NCBI GenBank assembly: GCA_039621445.1
Contig: CP154956.1
Span: 75,430,192-75,494,191 of the forward strand
Direction: 5' to 3'
DNA: 64,000 bases
Origin: Euglena gracilis
Taxonomy: Eukaryota; Euglenida; Euglenophyceae; Euglenales
Of the stretch, positions 21,386 to 35,685 are shown piece by piece. Made by a program: the position numbers and the translations under genes. Each line of letters starts with the position of its first letter. Within the stretch, counting starts at the first letter, position 1. The notes under the pieces were generated by a model that made no database searches, was not told where the DNA came from, and was given only the letters and a program-made list of their open reading frames with translations.

Positions 21386-24300
21386 GCGGGCGCACCCCCT
21401 GCCGGAAGAGGGAGTGGGCCCGGATGGGGCGGACTTGCTGGACCTCGGCCAAACTCCGGTGAGAGTGTGTCCCTCTGTCCCTGTTCACGCAGGTTGGATG
21501 CAAGGCTGTCCTCGTGGAATACCCCGGGCCGTGTGGTCAGCAACGTTTCGTTCGCTGCAAAAAAAAGAAGAAAAAGTTTCCATGCAACGATCCCCGAACC
21601 CTTTTAGTCAAAAGCCAGAAGTGAGAGCAGCTAACGGAACAAGTCAAAGCAATGGTCCTGCAGCCACCAACGACTGCTTGGTACCGGCCCCTCCCCACTC
21701 CCCCCTGTCCACCGACCGGGTTCCTGCAACCTCCCGACCAGGGGAGGTCAGACGCACCACCCCCTAACCTACGACCCCCGACCAGCGGTGGTCGCACGGC
21801 AAGGTGCCAAAAACAACCCAATTATTGATGGTACCTACAACCCCGACCAGGGGGGATGGCCGAACGCACTACAAAGGGAAAGATTTCTTCTAACCTTAAC
21901 CCTGTCCTATCTCCATGAGCTTTTTTCTCTTCTAAAGAACCCACGAAGGAACCAGAAGACGTTCCAATGTGACGCCACACTACGTTTTGCATGGACGTGG
22001 GGGCTGTTTAGCATATTAGGCCATTGAATTCATGTCTGATCTTGGCAATTTAGAATGCCTCATTTACACTCAACATGAACAAAAATGGTAAGCCAATCTG
22101 AACGCAGATCGTAAACGTATACTTTTTGTCACGTGGCATGTGCACATGTGCTATATTGTTTTCTTGTGATGCGATGTGTGTCGCAGTTGCCCATGCTTTC
22201 TGATAATCCCATGTGCCAGCACAGATTGTGAATCATCCTGTAACCAATTGGTCTCTGAAACAAGATCGGTCAATTAGGGAAGACACCGAAAACGCCTCAA
22301 AAACCCTTAAACTGTCAGCTTTGAAATAATCAGAATTCGTGGGATGAGAAAAAATCATGGTCATCCAACCACACACAAAAAATTGATTTTTTTTCATTTT
22401 GCATAATTTTTCACAATTTAAAATTTAGGGGGAGGCGCCATTGTTCAACTTGCCCAGAACCCATATTGGCAATTCGGGTTCTGAAGAAGCTTGACCATAA
22501 AGGGTGGGGTGTGGTGGGACATGAACATTGCACACCATGACAATACACAGGCTTGTGCGTTTGGAATTAATTCATTTTCAGCCCATTCCAACGGGCAGAA
22601 AAGGAGTCTGAAATGAACTCATCCGCAGCCCATCACCATTTTGGTCGTGGAAGCCACAAAACACCACCCTATCGAAGGCTGCCACCCCAGCAAAATCTTG
22701 AGATTTTGTTGAGGCGAGAGACACCACGTGGCTTGCAAGACCAGTCGTGGTGGCACTGGTCCTGGCCCCCAACTCCCTGTATCCCTGGCATCACGATGCG
22801 TGCACGCTGGAGCCCAGCCCCCTTTTGAAAAGCACTTCACTTTGCGCTGAAGAAAAGCATGATCAAAATCCAAGGTTAGAATCTTTTTGAAAAAACAACA
22901 ATATGTTTAAAGGCCAAAAAAAAAACAGCACAACGGATATCAGGCCGCTGATCTCATTTCCGCAAGCCAATCCACGTCAAATACTCCATCCGCATGGCTC
23001 CAACCCGCAATGTATCCAGGTACTTGAGCAGGCGTTGCTGACTGTCAGGACCTTTCGTTTGACTTCTAACTCTGGTTGCACTTCTGGCTGCACTGGAAGG
23101 TTTCAGGGATCGTTGGATGGAATCGTTGTTTCCCGTTTTGGCCGACAACCAGGGGCTTTCTTAATGCCACCAGGGTCCCGCAAGGCCAGCTGGCAAAAGG
23201 TGCCAGCTGGGCAAAAGGTGCTGGCTGGACCGTCCGGGGTATCCGGCCAGTGGGGAAGGCAGGCACACAGAAAATGCCCCAAAAAACCCAAATCCAGCTG
23301 GGTTGGCATTTCTCAGCCAAAATTCGGAGGTGAAGACCCAAAAACCACCGGAAAATGCTATTTTTGGCCATTTTTTTTTACCCCCCCCCCTCTTTCCAAA
23401 ATTTTCAGTCCAGCCCAGCTGTATTTCAGCGCCCCCCCCCCTGTGGGGGGTCAACAGCCCGGCTGGGAGGTGCTAGCTGGAAAAAAGGTGCTGGCTGGCT
23501 GGACCCGACCCCCCCCTGGAGGTAGGGTTTCCTCGGGCTTAAGAAATTCCTGCCGACAACACTGCAATTCTGGCCATGTGAACGAGGATTCCTTCGGGGG
23601 TAGTTAGGGGGGAAAACAAAAAACCCAATGGGAAAGGGGTATCTTGCTTGAGGGGACTCCTGCGGACCATCCAACAAAGATAATACCGTTCAATGATACC
23701 GAAATAAAAAAAATATAAATAACTCGAAATTTATATGACAGTATATGACTTTTTTGTTTTGGGCCAATCAGTGAACCTAAAACTGTCCCCAAATAATGGG
23801 CGGGATGCCAGTCATTAGGCGCCCCTGTGCCCTATTTTTTGGCACACTCTTTTCTCCTAGACACTCACAAAATTCTCCATCGGCTGAGGATTCCACCAAT
23901 GGGCATTACCAAGTGGATGATGCAACTTACCACGAGAAAACCTGCACTCTTGAACATTCTCTTGACGAACCCTTCCTGAAATTTAAATGCTCAGTGCACA
24001 GTGGTGTCCTTGATAATTTACCTGCGGCTCAAACCTTCTAAAAAAATGGGTTTCCGAAAGTCAGCTCCAGGAGTGTCTTTCGTTAGAGAGCAGCAAAATG
24101 TTGGGGGTTTAGCTTCCTGCATCCAGGTCCATTGACGCCGTGTCCATTCCCTCGGAATGACCTTCCTATTTGCTTCATGATCTTTGCTGTGGTATTTTTC
24201 CAAAAGCGTTGAAAACCCCGGCTGAATTCGCGGCTTTGTCTCAAAGTGTGTGACAGTTTTGGTAATGTGTGACCGGTTTGGTAATGTAATTTGATCCCGG

Positions 24301-25556
24301 CTGCAATTCCGGCTCCAATTTCCAGGGTGGCTTACGATGATCCTTCCCAAAGTCCCACCATTGTGTTTGGGGGTGGAGTGGCCGGCAGCCACTTCTGAAG
24401 CTCCGGGAGGGTTGCCATGGGAGGCGGTGGACGCGGAAGGTGGTGCCCCGGCGGCTGCGACGCCCCCCCCCCCACACACGTTGCCATTTCCCACCTCGTC
24501 CCCCCCCCCTCAATGAACAGGAAACCACTTAAAGGAGCCTAAAGGATTAAAAGACTTAAAGGATAATGATGTATCATCATCATCGTATGATACAATAACC
24601 ATATGAAATAATGTATCATTTGATGTAGTAGCTCTGCCATTGGAGATCCCCCCCCCTCCAGGAGGGAGTTGGGGGGGGGCATGGCTGCACACAAGGGGAA
24701 AAAAATTGCCGGCAGAAGCACCGACGGAATTTCTTAAGGGATAGGTTGTGCCCACCCACCAGGGTGGGGGGGGGGGCGATACCCCATTGGTTTCCAGGAT
24801 TCCCGGTGTGAGGGGAGGGGTTGAGGACCCGTTGTGGAGTTGGGAAGTGTGGCCACACTCGCCGGAAGTGACGTTCCCAGCAAAAAAACAAGACCGAGGT
24901 GTTCGGTTTTTTGTTTGTATTGATGCTTCCATATTCTGACCAGAACCCCCAAAAATGAGCAACTGCCACTGGCACAAAATAAGGAATGATGACGATCCCA
25001 TGAGACCGTCATGGAGCAAACTGATGAGCTGGAGAAGATAGATAAAGTCTGTGACATGAGATGGGAAGGGGAGTGGTTAGAGACACACTGAGCAGCCATC
25101 AACAAAATTGGGCGACTGGGCCCCAGGAGCGTGCAATATTCATGGCAGTGACAACATTTGAAACTGACCACCAAAGGTTTTGACAGCCAGATCAACCCCC
25201 CGAAGATGGGTCCCTGCCAAGCCCCCCCCCCGTCCATTGGTATTTTGCTTTTCCCATACCCCACTCCTGGCCCGAACTATGACCACCGGCCTATTTCTCA
25301 GCCCAAAAAAAAAAGATCTCCAGCAACCTGAGTTGAACCTCGCCCCTAATGGTATTCTAACGGTATTTTGATTTTCCTGTAACTCCACAGCTTGCCCCAG
25401 CCACAAGTATTTTGTGGCGGAGCGGCTGCATTGCAGCCATTTTTGACACAGCTATTATTTGGTCATTTTGGGACAAATAACCGACTTTTTAAAATTTTCT
25501 CAATTTAATAAAATGCCTGGCGACCTGGTCGGACATTTCCACCCCTGATGCCCGTA

Positions 25557-26025
25557 CCCCCCCCCCCAAATATAAGGAACCCGCTTCTTTTATTTGGGTG
25601 TCAGCCGATTGGCCCAAAGGGTTTCTTATATTTGGGGGTTTCTTATATTTGGGTGTCGAAGGCAGGCCAAAGGGTTTGTCATGAATGGAACTTATTCTTC
25701 CTTCGGTTCCTTCGTGTAAATAATTGCATGTGACCGCCGTGTGTAGGATTTTCTTCATGTCTGGTGTTTCCATGAAGTTTTGTGTTAGTTTTTTGAAAAA
25801 GTTCCACCCAAAAAACACTTGCTTCTGACCTCTTGCTTTGCAAAGAGGTCTGGACTAGAAACGGATGAGAGGTTTCTTATATCTGGATTAGAGTCCAACA
25901 GCCTAGGGGTTTCTTATATTCGGGGGTTTCTTATATTTGGGTGTCGGCAGAAAATCGGCCAAAGGGTTTCTTATATTTGGGGGTTTCTTATAATGAGGGG
26001 TTTCTTTATTCATGGGGGGGGGGGG
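25557..26025. repeat. TTTCTTATATTTGGGGG short-block repeat
   Basis: The unit GGGTTTCTTATATTTGGGGG, with variants ending GGGTGTCGGC and CCAAAGGG, recurs at 25617-25672 and several times in 25905-26015; a complementary form opens the block at about 25565. The two clusters flank about 230 bp of ordinary sequence. It resembles the sub-terminal repeats of small transposons, but ends and target duplication were not defined. Confidence 0.55.
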
Positions 26026-27194
26026 GTCACCAAACTTAAACAGTGGTGCTTGCCCATAGTAGGCATCCTGGCTCCAGACAGCTCAAATTTCCCTTGAAAC
26101 ATGGAATGGGGGAACCACCTCCAGAAGTCGGTCAGAAGCCGACCCCCCCCCTCTGCGCCCGTTGCTCCCCCTCGTGGGGGGGGGGGGCAAAATTTCTTCA
26201 CAAGCAGCTGGTTGGAGGTGTGGAACGTAGAAAGGCACGAGGTGACGTCCCGAGGAGTCAAAACCAGTTCTGGCGGCGTGGTGAACACCGGCAACGACGT
26301 TATCCCCCGTCATCCCAGAGGGTGCGCTGTGGCCTCACAGCTTCCAGCCCTCTCCTTCAGGGCCAGGCTGCTGTCGCCAGACCCTGTCCTCCACATCATC
26401 CTGACAACTCAACGGCACTTGAAGGTGAAAAGACCCTGCCAGAAAGCTGGAGAGGGGGATACACAAGGCACTTCAACATATACAATGCAAAAATGCAAAA
26501 TGCAAAAAAGTAATGCAAGTTGGATGTAAGTCAAAACAATGCAAATTGGATGTAAGTTCCTCCATACCTTCCCGGATTGTTCACTTTTCTGCTAAAAACT
26601 TAGGAAACCCTGAAATCTTGGGGAAATTCCTTATTGTACAACATTTGTTCATTATGCACACAGTGCATGTTTTGTTTGTCGTTAACACTCAGCATGAGCA
26701 ACAGAAATCCTTGCACGCTTTTTTATATATAAAAAAAAACAAAGAAAAGCAAAAAAATGGAAAACCGAAAGGAAATCCGATGCAAATTTGCATAATTCAG
26801 TGTTGATTTGCCCACTTTAACACAATTAAATTTTGTTATGCAACAAATTAAAATGCAAAACTGACCCCGGAAAATAAAGTGGGCAAATCTGGGATGCATT
26901 GGAGTTTTGGTCGAAGAGTAAATCCCCTGTGGAATCTGCAAAAAAAAACATAAGTTCGGAGGTCAATCTGCAAATAAAAATATCAAAAATCCAACATGCA
27001 AATTACCCCCAGCAGAAAGTGTCACCTGACAAGTCAGCCTGCACAAGGCTGGTGATAACTTACCCAGGAATGGGGGGAGTTGCATGAACTTTCCAGTACG
27101 GAAAGCCAGCCGGTACAAGCCCAAAATGATATCTTCCTTGGGACCAACACCTTTCTGGGGTGGGTGTGAAATTTTTCAAGATTTGAATTATGCA

Positions 27195-27297
<103 letters not shown>

Positions 27298-28023
27298 ATG
27301 CATGCATGTATGTATATGTATATTTGTTATACATCCCCGAGAAATACGCCGAACTCGGGTTTAAGTTGGCATTTTGATAGGGTTAAAGAAGGAGGCCAGC
27401 CAGGGTGCTGTCATGCAAGTCAGCGATTTCTCCACATCTTGAGCAATCTCTCACAAACAGTCAAATCAAAAAACCCCACAGGAGCATGAAGGATCACGGA
27501 CAATTAATCTGTGTTGAATCTTTGCCCACAGTGCACCAGGGGGTAGACTGCCCACCAATCCAAAGCCCGACAGCTTCACCCATGCCACCACATAAACCCC
27601 CCAATTAGAACCCCCCCCAATAACAACCCCCCAAATAGAACTCCCCCCCCCCACAGGTTTCCTGCCAAAAATCCAAATAGCAGCCCCCTCCCCCCAGGCA
27701 GTCGCACTGGCGCTGGCAAACTGCCAGCACACAAATGCAAGATGGATCAGGTCTTTTGCCACAGTCGGAGCAGTCCTTTGGTTTCTTGAACCACTTGGAG
27801 AGAGAGGGTTGTGACAGAGGACGGTTGTCCAAAGAGCCAAAATGTTGACACCCGGCGCAAAGCGCCGAAGGTTTTTTGGGCCGCACACAAGGGCACCCAA
27901 GCAGAAGCCCCCCCCCTCGGGTTTTCTGCAGACTGACGAACAGAGGCCCAATTGGGCTTCTAATTGGAGGGTGGTTACTTTGGATGGCAAATTTTTTTTC
28001 GGAGCATGGCAGGCGTGTCCCTG

Positions 28024-30548
28024 AGAATGCACGGCAACGATGCCCTCGGTGTAGTTGGTGTACGCCACGTGTTTGAACCCCGCCTCCTCGATCATGGCCT
28101 TGAATGCCTCCTGCGTTGTGCAGCCTCACCCCGCACTGTGAACATGCATTTAGCAGACCATGAACTGATGGCAGAACTTGAAGAATACTGACCTTCAGCA
28201 GATCGTAAATAATGGTGGCAGAGAAAAGGCAAAAAAATTTCACCACCAGGATGATTAAGGCAGATAAACGGATGAGGTTTCCAACGAAGTTGGGTGCCAG
28301 TCCTGGCACTACACTTAGCAGCCATCAGCATGCGTTCAAACCCCGGCAGGGAAGAAAATGAGTCACAGCGTTGAGTAAGCCCACTCCCTTCTCTCTCAAG
28401 CCAAGCAGGGTGAGGGACGGGAAGCGCTCAATGCTCTCTGCGAGGTACTGGTACGAGTCCCAGTCAGAGGCGACCACGTGCCCCACCACCGGCAGCAGAT
28501 TGTGGTTGTACAGGTGGTATACCGGCTGCAGCAGTGGGTTGGTCACCTTGCTGAATTCCCTGCCGGGCTGCCCTGCCCCAAAATGCATAGTAGCAGGGTT
28601 GCCCAGTTGTATGCAGTTTGTCACGCAACAACTTAAAATGAAAAACAAATACAAAAAATAAACCTGCAGTTTTGAATGGAACCTGCAGTTTTGGGTTGTC
28701 TGGAATATGGCCCAAGAGCAAATTCTCTGCGCAACCACCCAAATAAAAAATCAAAAACTGGAGAGCAAAGCATGCAAAAAGGGCAAATTTTCAAAACTTT
28801 CATTGTTCAAAACAATGAGAATTATGGAGAACATTGTTTTGAATTGTGAAAAAAAAAGAAATTATGCAACTTGCATATGCACCTATGTTGCATATGCACC
28901 CGCTCCCAGGCAATTATCACCAACCGGTCGAGCAATTCCTGACAGGTTTCGGGGGTACCAAAAAAACTCAAGGGAACTTGAATCGCATGTGATGTAACAC
29001 ATAAGAAACCTCACCCTCACCGCAATCCAAATTGAAAGCTCACTAGCAAAGTGATCAACAACAACAATAAAGCATGAGGTGTGAAAGAATATTACAAAAA
29101 AAATGAAAATGAAAAAGCTGAGTACTTGAATAATTCATCGAAAACAGGGGTAATATCAGAAAATTTTCGAGAAACATGTGAAAAAGTTTGGCAGTCTCAG
29201 GCAAAAAGGGGAGAGAGAAATTGGCAGGAATTCGTTCCGCCAATTTTTTCCATACCATTTTTTGGCAGCCGCCCCCCCCCCCTGCCTGGAGGTCAGGGGT
29301 TAATTAAGGGGCGGGCGAACCCTTCCCAGGTCACCGACGCTGAAAAATTTTTACTGGCCTTGCTATTCCTGTCTCCAATATAAGCTAGCCCCCAACCCCC
29401 CCCCCCCCGCACTCACTGAGCCAAACTCCAAAAGTGCCGGACCCCATTCTCCGCAGAGGGTGGGCAGCGGTTGGTGCAGAGCAGCCCCGTCCAGGCAAAG
29501 GAAGCGGCCGCCAGGCCGCAGGACCCGATGGGCCTCCCGGAGCGCTTGAGGAATGTCGGTGACGTTGCGGATCCCTGCGGTGGGGTGGAGGAGGGTGGTG
29601 GTGGTGGAGGGCCGCCGCCGGGGCAGGGGGGGGGGAGGGAGAGAGAGTATTACGGGAAAAATGTCAAATGGGAAAGGAACGTTTATTTGCACAATTTTGA
29701 TTTGGGTAAAGATTGGGGGAAGAAGGAGAACAGTTGTCACAACTTGTTAGTGTTTCCTTTGGCAATACCTATCGTGTCTTGTTAGAGGTGTCACTAACAA
29801 GGCTAAAAACAACAAAAAATATAACCACATCTTATTCTAAAGCTCCTTCTTTGCAGCAAGTCCTCGCCGTAATGTCAAAAGGCGCTTCATTATTAAGTTT
29901 TGTTCTGTTTTGCCTCCCCCACATCCCCACTGCCGATCGTTATGACCCCCTGTTGTTTCCACTGCTATGACATCATGCACAAAAGTTGTGACCAAATTGG
30001 GCGTCACTGTGGTAAACCCCCCCTCATTTAGAACGACCCCCCTCTGATAACGAACCCCCCCCCCATTTATAAACGACCCATCCTGGAATTTCCACCAAAA
30101 AAAAGAAAATATAACGACCCATGGTTGACAAAGAGCAGAAAGCACGGGTAAGATGACGCATCTCGCGTAAGAGCGTCCAGGCTCACCAGTGTTTACTTGA
30201 AGTATGAGCGGATCCACCGCTGCTTGGACGGGGGCGTGGTCAGGGTCGTCACTGTCGGACTCCTCAAGCTCAGCAGTGCCACACACAAAGCCAGCAAGGA
30301 TGGTAGAAGTGTGTCAGACATAGCTGCGGCAGGGAAAACAGCAAAGCCCCACTCTGATAACGACCCCCCATTTATAACGACCCCCTCTGGATTTTCCACC
30401 AACTGAAAAGTAGATAACGACCCATCGCTATATTCAGGGAGGGGTTTAAACCCCCCCAAATATTCTCCCTTAGTTGCACTAAGGCTTCTTGTCTGTTTAT
30501 GGCCGGCGCTAACTTCGCTTCTGGCCCAGTTTGCTGCGTGGTGAGTGG

Positions 30549-30611
<63 letters not shown>

Positions 30612-31016
30612 GATATATATACATATATATCTATATATGGCAAGTGTTAAGTTTTGTACCCCACCCCCCGGGGTGTACTAAACTTGACACCGGGTTGGGC
30701 ACCCCCGTTATTGAAGGTATAGGGTTATGTGTGCACATGCTGATTTGCGCTAATTGGCTACGTTGCGCTAACGGGCTATGTTCCGCGGCTAGAATAGCCG
30801 ATAGCGCATTACGCGAACGTAGCACTTAGCGCAAATCAGCATGTGCGCACCTAACCCTATACCTTCAATAACGGGGGTGCCCAACCCGGTGTCAAGTTTA
30901 GTACCCCCCGGGGGGGGTACTAAACTTAACACTTGCCCTATATATATATATATATATCTACATATATATCATTCTATATATACATGTATATATGTATGTA
31001 TGTATGTATGTGTGTG

Positions 31017-31051
<35 letters not shown>

Positions 31052-31075
31052 TATATATATATATATACATACATA

Positions 31076-31116
<41 letters not shown>

Positions 31117-31122
31117 GTATAT

Positions 31123-31154
<32 letters not shown>

Positions 31155-34100
31155 GAGTGGCCCAAATATTCTCCCCCGGAAAGATTATTTCGTCGGCCGA
31201 AGTCCACCCCCGGGGGGGGGGAATATTATTTGGGGGAAAATATTATGTGGCAAAATGTTTCGCGTGTTTTTGTGTGTGTGTGTGTGTCTGCAGCCACCAA
31301 GCTTCTTTTCTTGAGGGTGGTTCAACCGAAACTGTTTGGTTGCTTAGTACCCTGGCAGAATGTTTCGGCAATGCAGTCATGGATGATTCAACGTCTGCTT
31401 TGCTTCTCAAAAAGAAGCAGGGCGGTAAAAATAACAGGAAAATCGCGGGAAGGTTTGCATAGTTTCCCCAAAAGTACACTGTTACGTTCAGGGGAAACTT
31501 CGGAGAGGAACAAATCCAAAACCGCCCCGCAGGCGTACGTAGTTTCGACCCGCCGGGTTCACTGCAGGTGCATATTCAATTGGGGGGGGGGGGCAGTGAT
31601 GTTGTCATGTCCGTGTCCGGCTGGACCCCCAAAAAGCAACGGATCGCCACACCGAACGCGATGGTGTAGAGGTCAATGCTGCCGTCCTCCACCGGCAGCT
31701 GCTGGGCGTCCCCCTCCACGAACTTCATCTGCACTGCAATAGTGAATGGCCCGCATTGAGGCACAGGGGGTGGGAACGGAAGGCCGGGTGGTGAAGGGCC
31801 GACCACCCCAACCCACCATCCATGCAGTTTCCGGAATTCCCTTTCAGCCCTGCAGGGGGTGTTAATCTGCTGGCGGTTCCAATACTTTGCCTGTTTTGGT
31901 CCGGCCAACCCCAGAAAGTGCCGAAACCGGCCGTCGTATAGTTCAGGGTCACTGACACGGAATGGGTCTTAGGGTCAGTTTTGCCCTCCAAATTTGGCCA
32001 GATTGAAGCTGGCAATCAGGCATAAAATTAGGACCAGAGTTGGGCCCAGATTTTTTTTATTTAGACTGGGGGGAGGGTGGTCCCCACCCACCCAGGGTAC
32101 CCCCAACCCCCCCCAAGGAAGGGGTCCGGGCGACCTTGGGTAAAAAAAAAAAATCGGTGTCAAAAATGGCCAAAAGCCCGCCTCCAACAGGGACTCACAA
32201 GGCCCTTGGGGGTGTGCCTGCTAGGGGCAGGCACCCTATAGCACCCCCCCCGGTAAAAAAAACAGCCTGGTCCAAAAAAAAAAAAGCGGTGACCAGTTGA
32301 ACTATTGGTGAAGTTTGGGCAAAATGAGTGTATTGGGGAATGGCAGCTACCAGATTAATGCCCCCCGGGGGGTTCACATTGCCTTTAGTTTAATGGCACT
32401 TCCACAGTTTGGGTTTTACGATGACAACAACGATGGTAACGATAGGGATGGGAGAGGAGAGGTTCACGGCTGGCGTTCTGCACTGATGACGAGTTTGGGG
32501 TTTAGGCCAAATTTAGGCCGAATTTAGACAGACTTTCAGTCTAACTCGTGGGGGGTGGATCCAAAGGGTGGGAACCTCCCCGAGGGGGGGGGGCATCCCC
32601 CTGGAGGGAGGGGTCCGGGGGGGAGAACCCAGAAAAATTTCATTGAAAATGGCCTTTTCTGGGCCCCGAAGGCCGAAGGCGCCGAAGGCACTGGGTTCGG
32701 AGTGGGGTGCCTGCTATGGACCCCAGGGGGGTCGGATGGGGTGCTATAGGGTGCCTGCCCCCAGCCCCCCCCCTGTCGGCACCTCACTAAAAAAAAAAGC
32801 CTGTTCTGGACCAAAGTGTCAGATTTGGCCTCAAAATGTCACAAAAATGGTAAACTTTCCTGCACGTCCTCAGAGGGGGGGTCTATACATGGTCACCAAA
32901 GCAAAGCCCCTTGGGGGTTAATTTGGGGGGATATACTGGGGTGTTAACATTGGGGGGGGGGCAGGTACAGAGAATTTCTTAAGACCCGTCCAGCTCATAC
33001 AATTCTTTACGGAGTGGGGGGGGGGGTGCCACTTCCTCTCTTCCAAAAACCAGTCACTTTTTTCAGAAAACCAGTCAGTCGGCCCCCCCCCGAGGATCAG
33101 CCACCAGGGTTCGATATAAGGACAGGAGGGGGGGGGGGGTCCGGACCCCCCCCTGCAGGCCAGGAGGGGGGGGGGGGGTGGGGGGGACACCCCCCCCACC
33201 TAAACAGGTGTGCGGTCAGGGTGGCCGAATTTTCGGCCCGGCGCTTTGCGCCGGGCCGAAAATTTTTGACCCCCCAAAACAACCAAAAGTGCCATTTTGG
33301 GCACTTTTTGGGCAAAAATGTACCAAAAATGCAAAAAAAATTCGGCGCAAAGCGCTGGAGGAAAAAATTGACCCTTTTTGGGGGGGACAATTTTTGCCCC
33401 CGAAGGTCGGGCCGGACCCCCCTTGCAGGTGGGGGGGGGTGGTCCGGACCCCCCCCCCTGCGGGCCACGAGGGGGGGGGGGTGGGGGGACACCCCCCCCA
33501 CCTAAACCATGTACGCCCTCCTTATATCGAACCCTGTCAGCCACCCTGGAATCCAAGGGAACCACAGCTGTGAAAAAAAATATTCCGGCACCTTCGGCGC
33601 TCCGACACTTCAGTCGTTGTTGTTTTTGCCGATCCCCTGGGGGAGAGTCCGGACCAAAAACCCGTCAGTCACTCTGAAAAAAAACAGTAACCCTTGTGGG
33701 GCGGCGCTCCGACACTTTCAGTCGTTGTTGTTTTTTGTGCCGATCCCTGGGGGAGAGGGTCCGGACCAAAAACCCGCCCCCGTCAGTCACTCTGAAAAAA
33801 AACCAGTACCCTTGTGGGGGGGGGGGCGGCAGACAGTGACTAAGTGATTTTGTATGGTCCAGCTTTAAAATTCCCTGGTAGCTTGATCGTCATTAGTCAA
33901 GCCTGCCGTCAGCCAGGAGAAGGGTGAACAGATGATTGCAGCCTGCTGAGCAGCGCTGGTGCATACATGCAGGATGGAGCGACGGGTACCGTTGCCGGGC
34001 ACGGTCTTCTCCGACCTACACCGCACACCGGGGGAATGAATTTCAAGTTGCGGTGGAAAGGTCCTGTGTGGACCTTCCCGACCATTCTCGGCAACTGGGC

Positions 34101-35599
34101 TCAATTCTGTGGAGGGGTCTGGATTGTACCACCCGCATTGAACCCAATCACTGCCATTGAAAGAATCCAAAACACCAACCAAACACCAACACACCAAAAT
34201 CCAAAAACACCAGTCAAACACTAGCCAAAACACAACCAGGAGGCGAGGTCCTGGTGTGACCCTTGGAGGGTATTGAGTGATTCTAAGGGGAAAGGCAGCC
34301 TGCAGCATGACGATTCGATTCTGAGCAGTAATAGCAATGCCTAAGCAGTTCTGGTGATTCCTGGAACAAAAATCCCACGAAGCCTGTGATGAAACTTCTT
34401 ACGGAAAAAAAACTCAATCATATTTTTGCAATGGAAAAAAAACATGGATGAGACTGGGATCCTATTTTCTGTGGTATACATAAACCTAAGATATCAGAGC
34501 ACACAAAAAATTGCATTTGGATAATTTTCCATTTAACAAAACCACAAGAATAATACATTGAATGGTCTATTAATAATCTCAAAGGGGATATTTCCTGGAC
34601 ATCCGGATTGATTATTTGGGCAAACTTATGCATATTTTTACTTAATTTCTGTTTTCCCCACGTTTTTGTTGTTTTTTTTACGTTGACGCTACTTCAAAGC
34701 AGGGATAACAAGTTGTAAAGGTGGTAAAAAGACGCGCATTTATCGCACCTTCAGCATGGAGGAGTTGATGTCCAGGATGGTCACCAGAGAGGGCGTGTCG
34801 AGAGGCCTCGACCGGTTCAGCGCTTTTTGGTGCAGAGCGTCAATGATCCGGAAGGCGATGTCGCCTGGGGCAGGTGGAGTAGAGCTGCCGCCAAGCGTCA
34901 GATGGTGGATACATGACGCAAGAAGATTGTAAAAAAGGCAATTCGAAGGCAAAAAAAAGCTTGAAAAATGTGAAAATGCTTCCTGGAGCAGCGGTGGTTG
35001 CATGACAATCTGGCAGCACACTGGGAGGGACAAATGCCCACCCACGTATCGCTGTCCAGCCTGTCCGCAGGGCTGGACACACCCAGGACACATCCCCAGA
35101 GACTCGGGTTTTTTGTCTCCAGTGCAAAGTGCAAGACCAACCAATGATGCATTCTTGGCCTATTTGGGGAGGCAAAACACATTTCCTCCAAGCCCAGGCG
35201 GCAGAAATGGCCCAACCAAAAAAATTGATTATCCCAAAAAGTTTAAGAAGCGGAAACTCACCTCCTCTGAAACGTTAAAACTCAGAAATATAGGACGACA
35301 TTTCCAGCCGTTTAGAAATGATTTTCCACTTCCCCCAAAACAAGGAAGCAGGATCCCGCTTCCCCTGCTACACCACCCAGAATCCTCCAAAATTTCTCAA
35401 AATCATCTTTGACTCCCAAATGTTTGCACGGTATTTGGTGTCGATGTCGGGGCCGAGATTCGGTCAGCACAAGAAGCAGTTCTCTGCTTCCCCCACCTCA
35501 TTTCACAACAATCAGAAACCTTCAGGCCCACTGTCATACTGACAGCGCCAAATTGTCTACCCCACTACACCCCTGCCCCCAGTTTTCCCGGTGCAAGCA

Positions 35600-35685
<86 letters not shown>

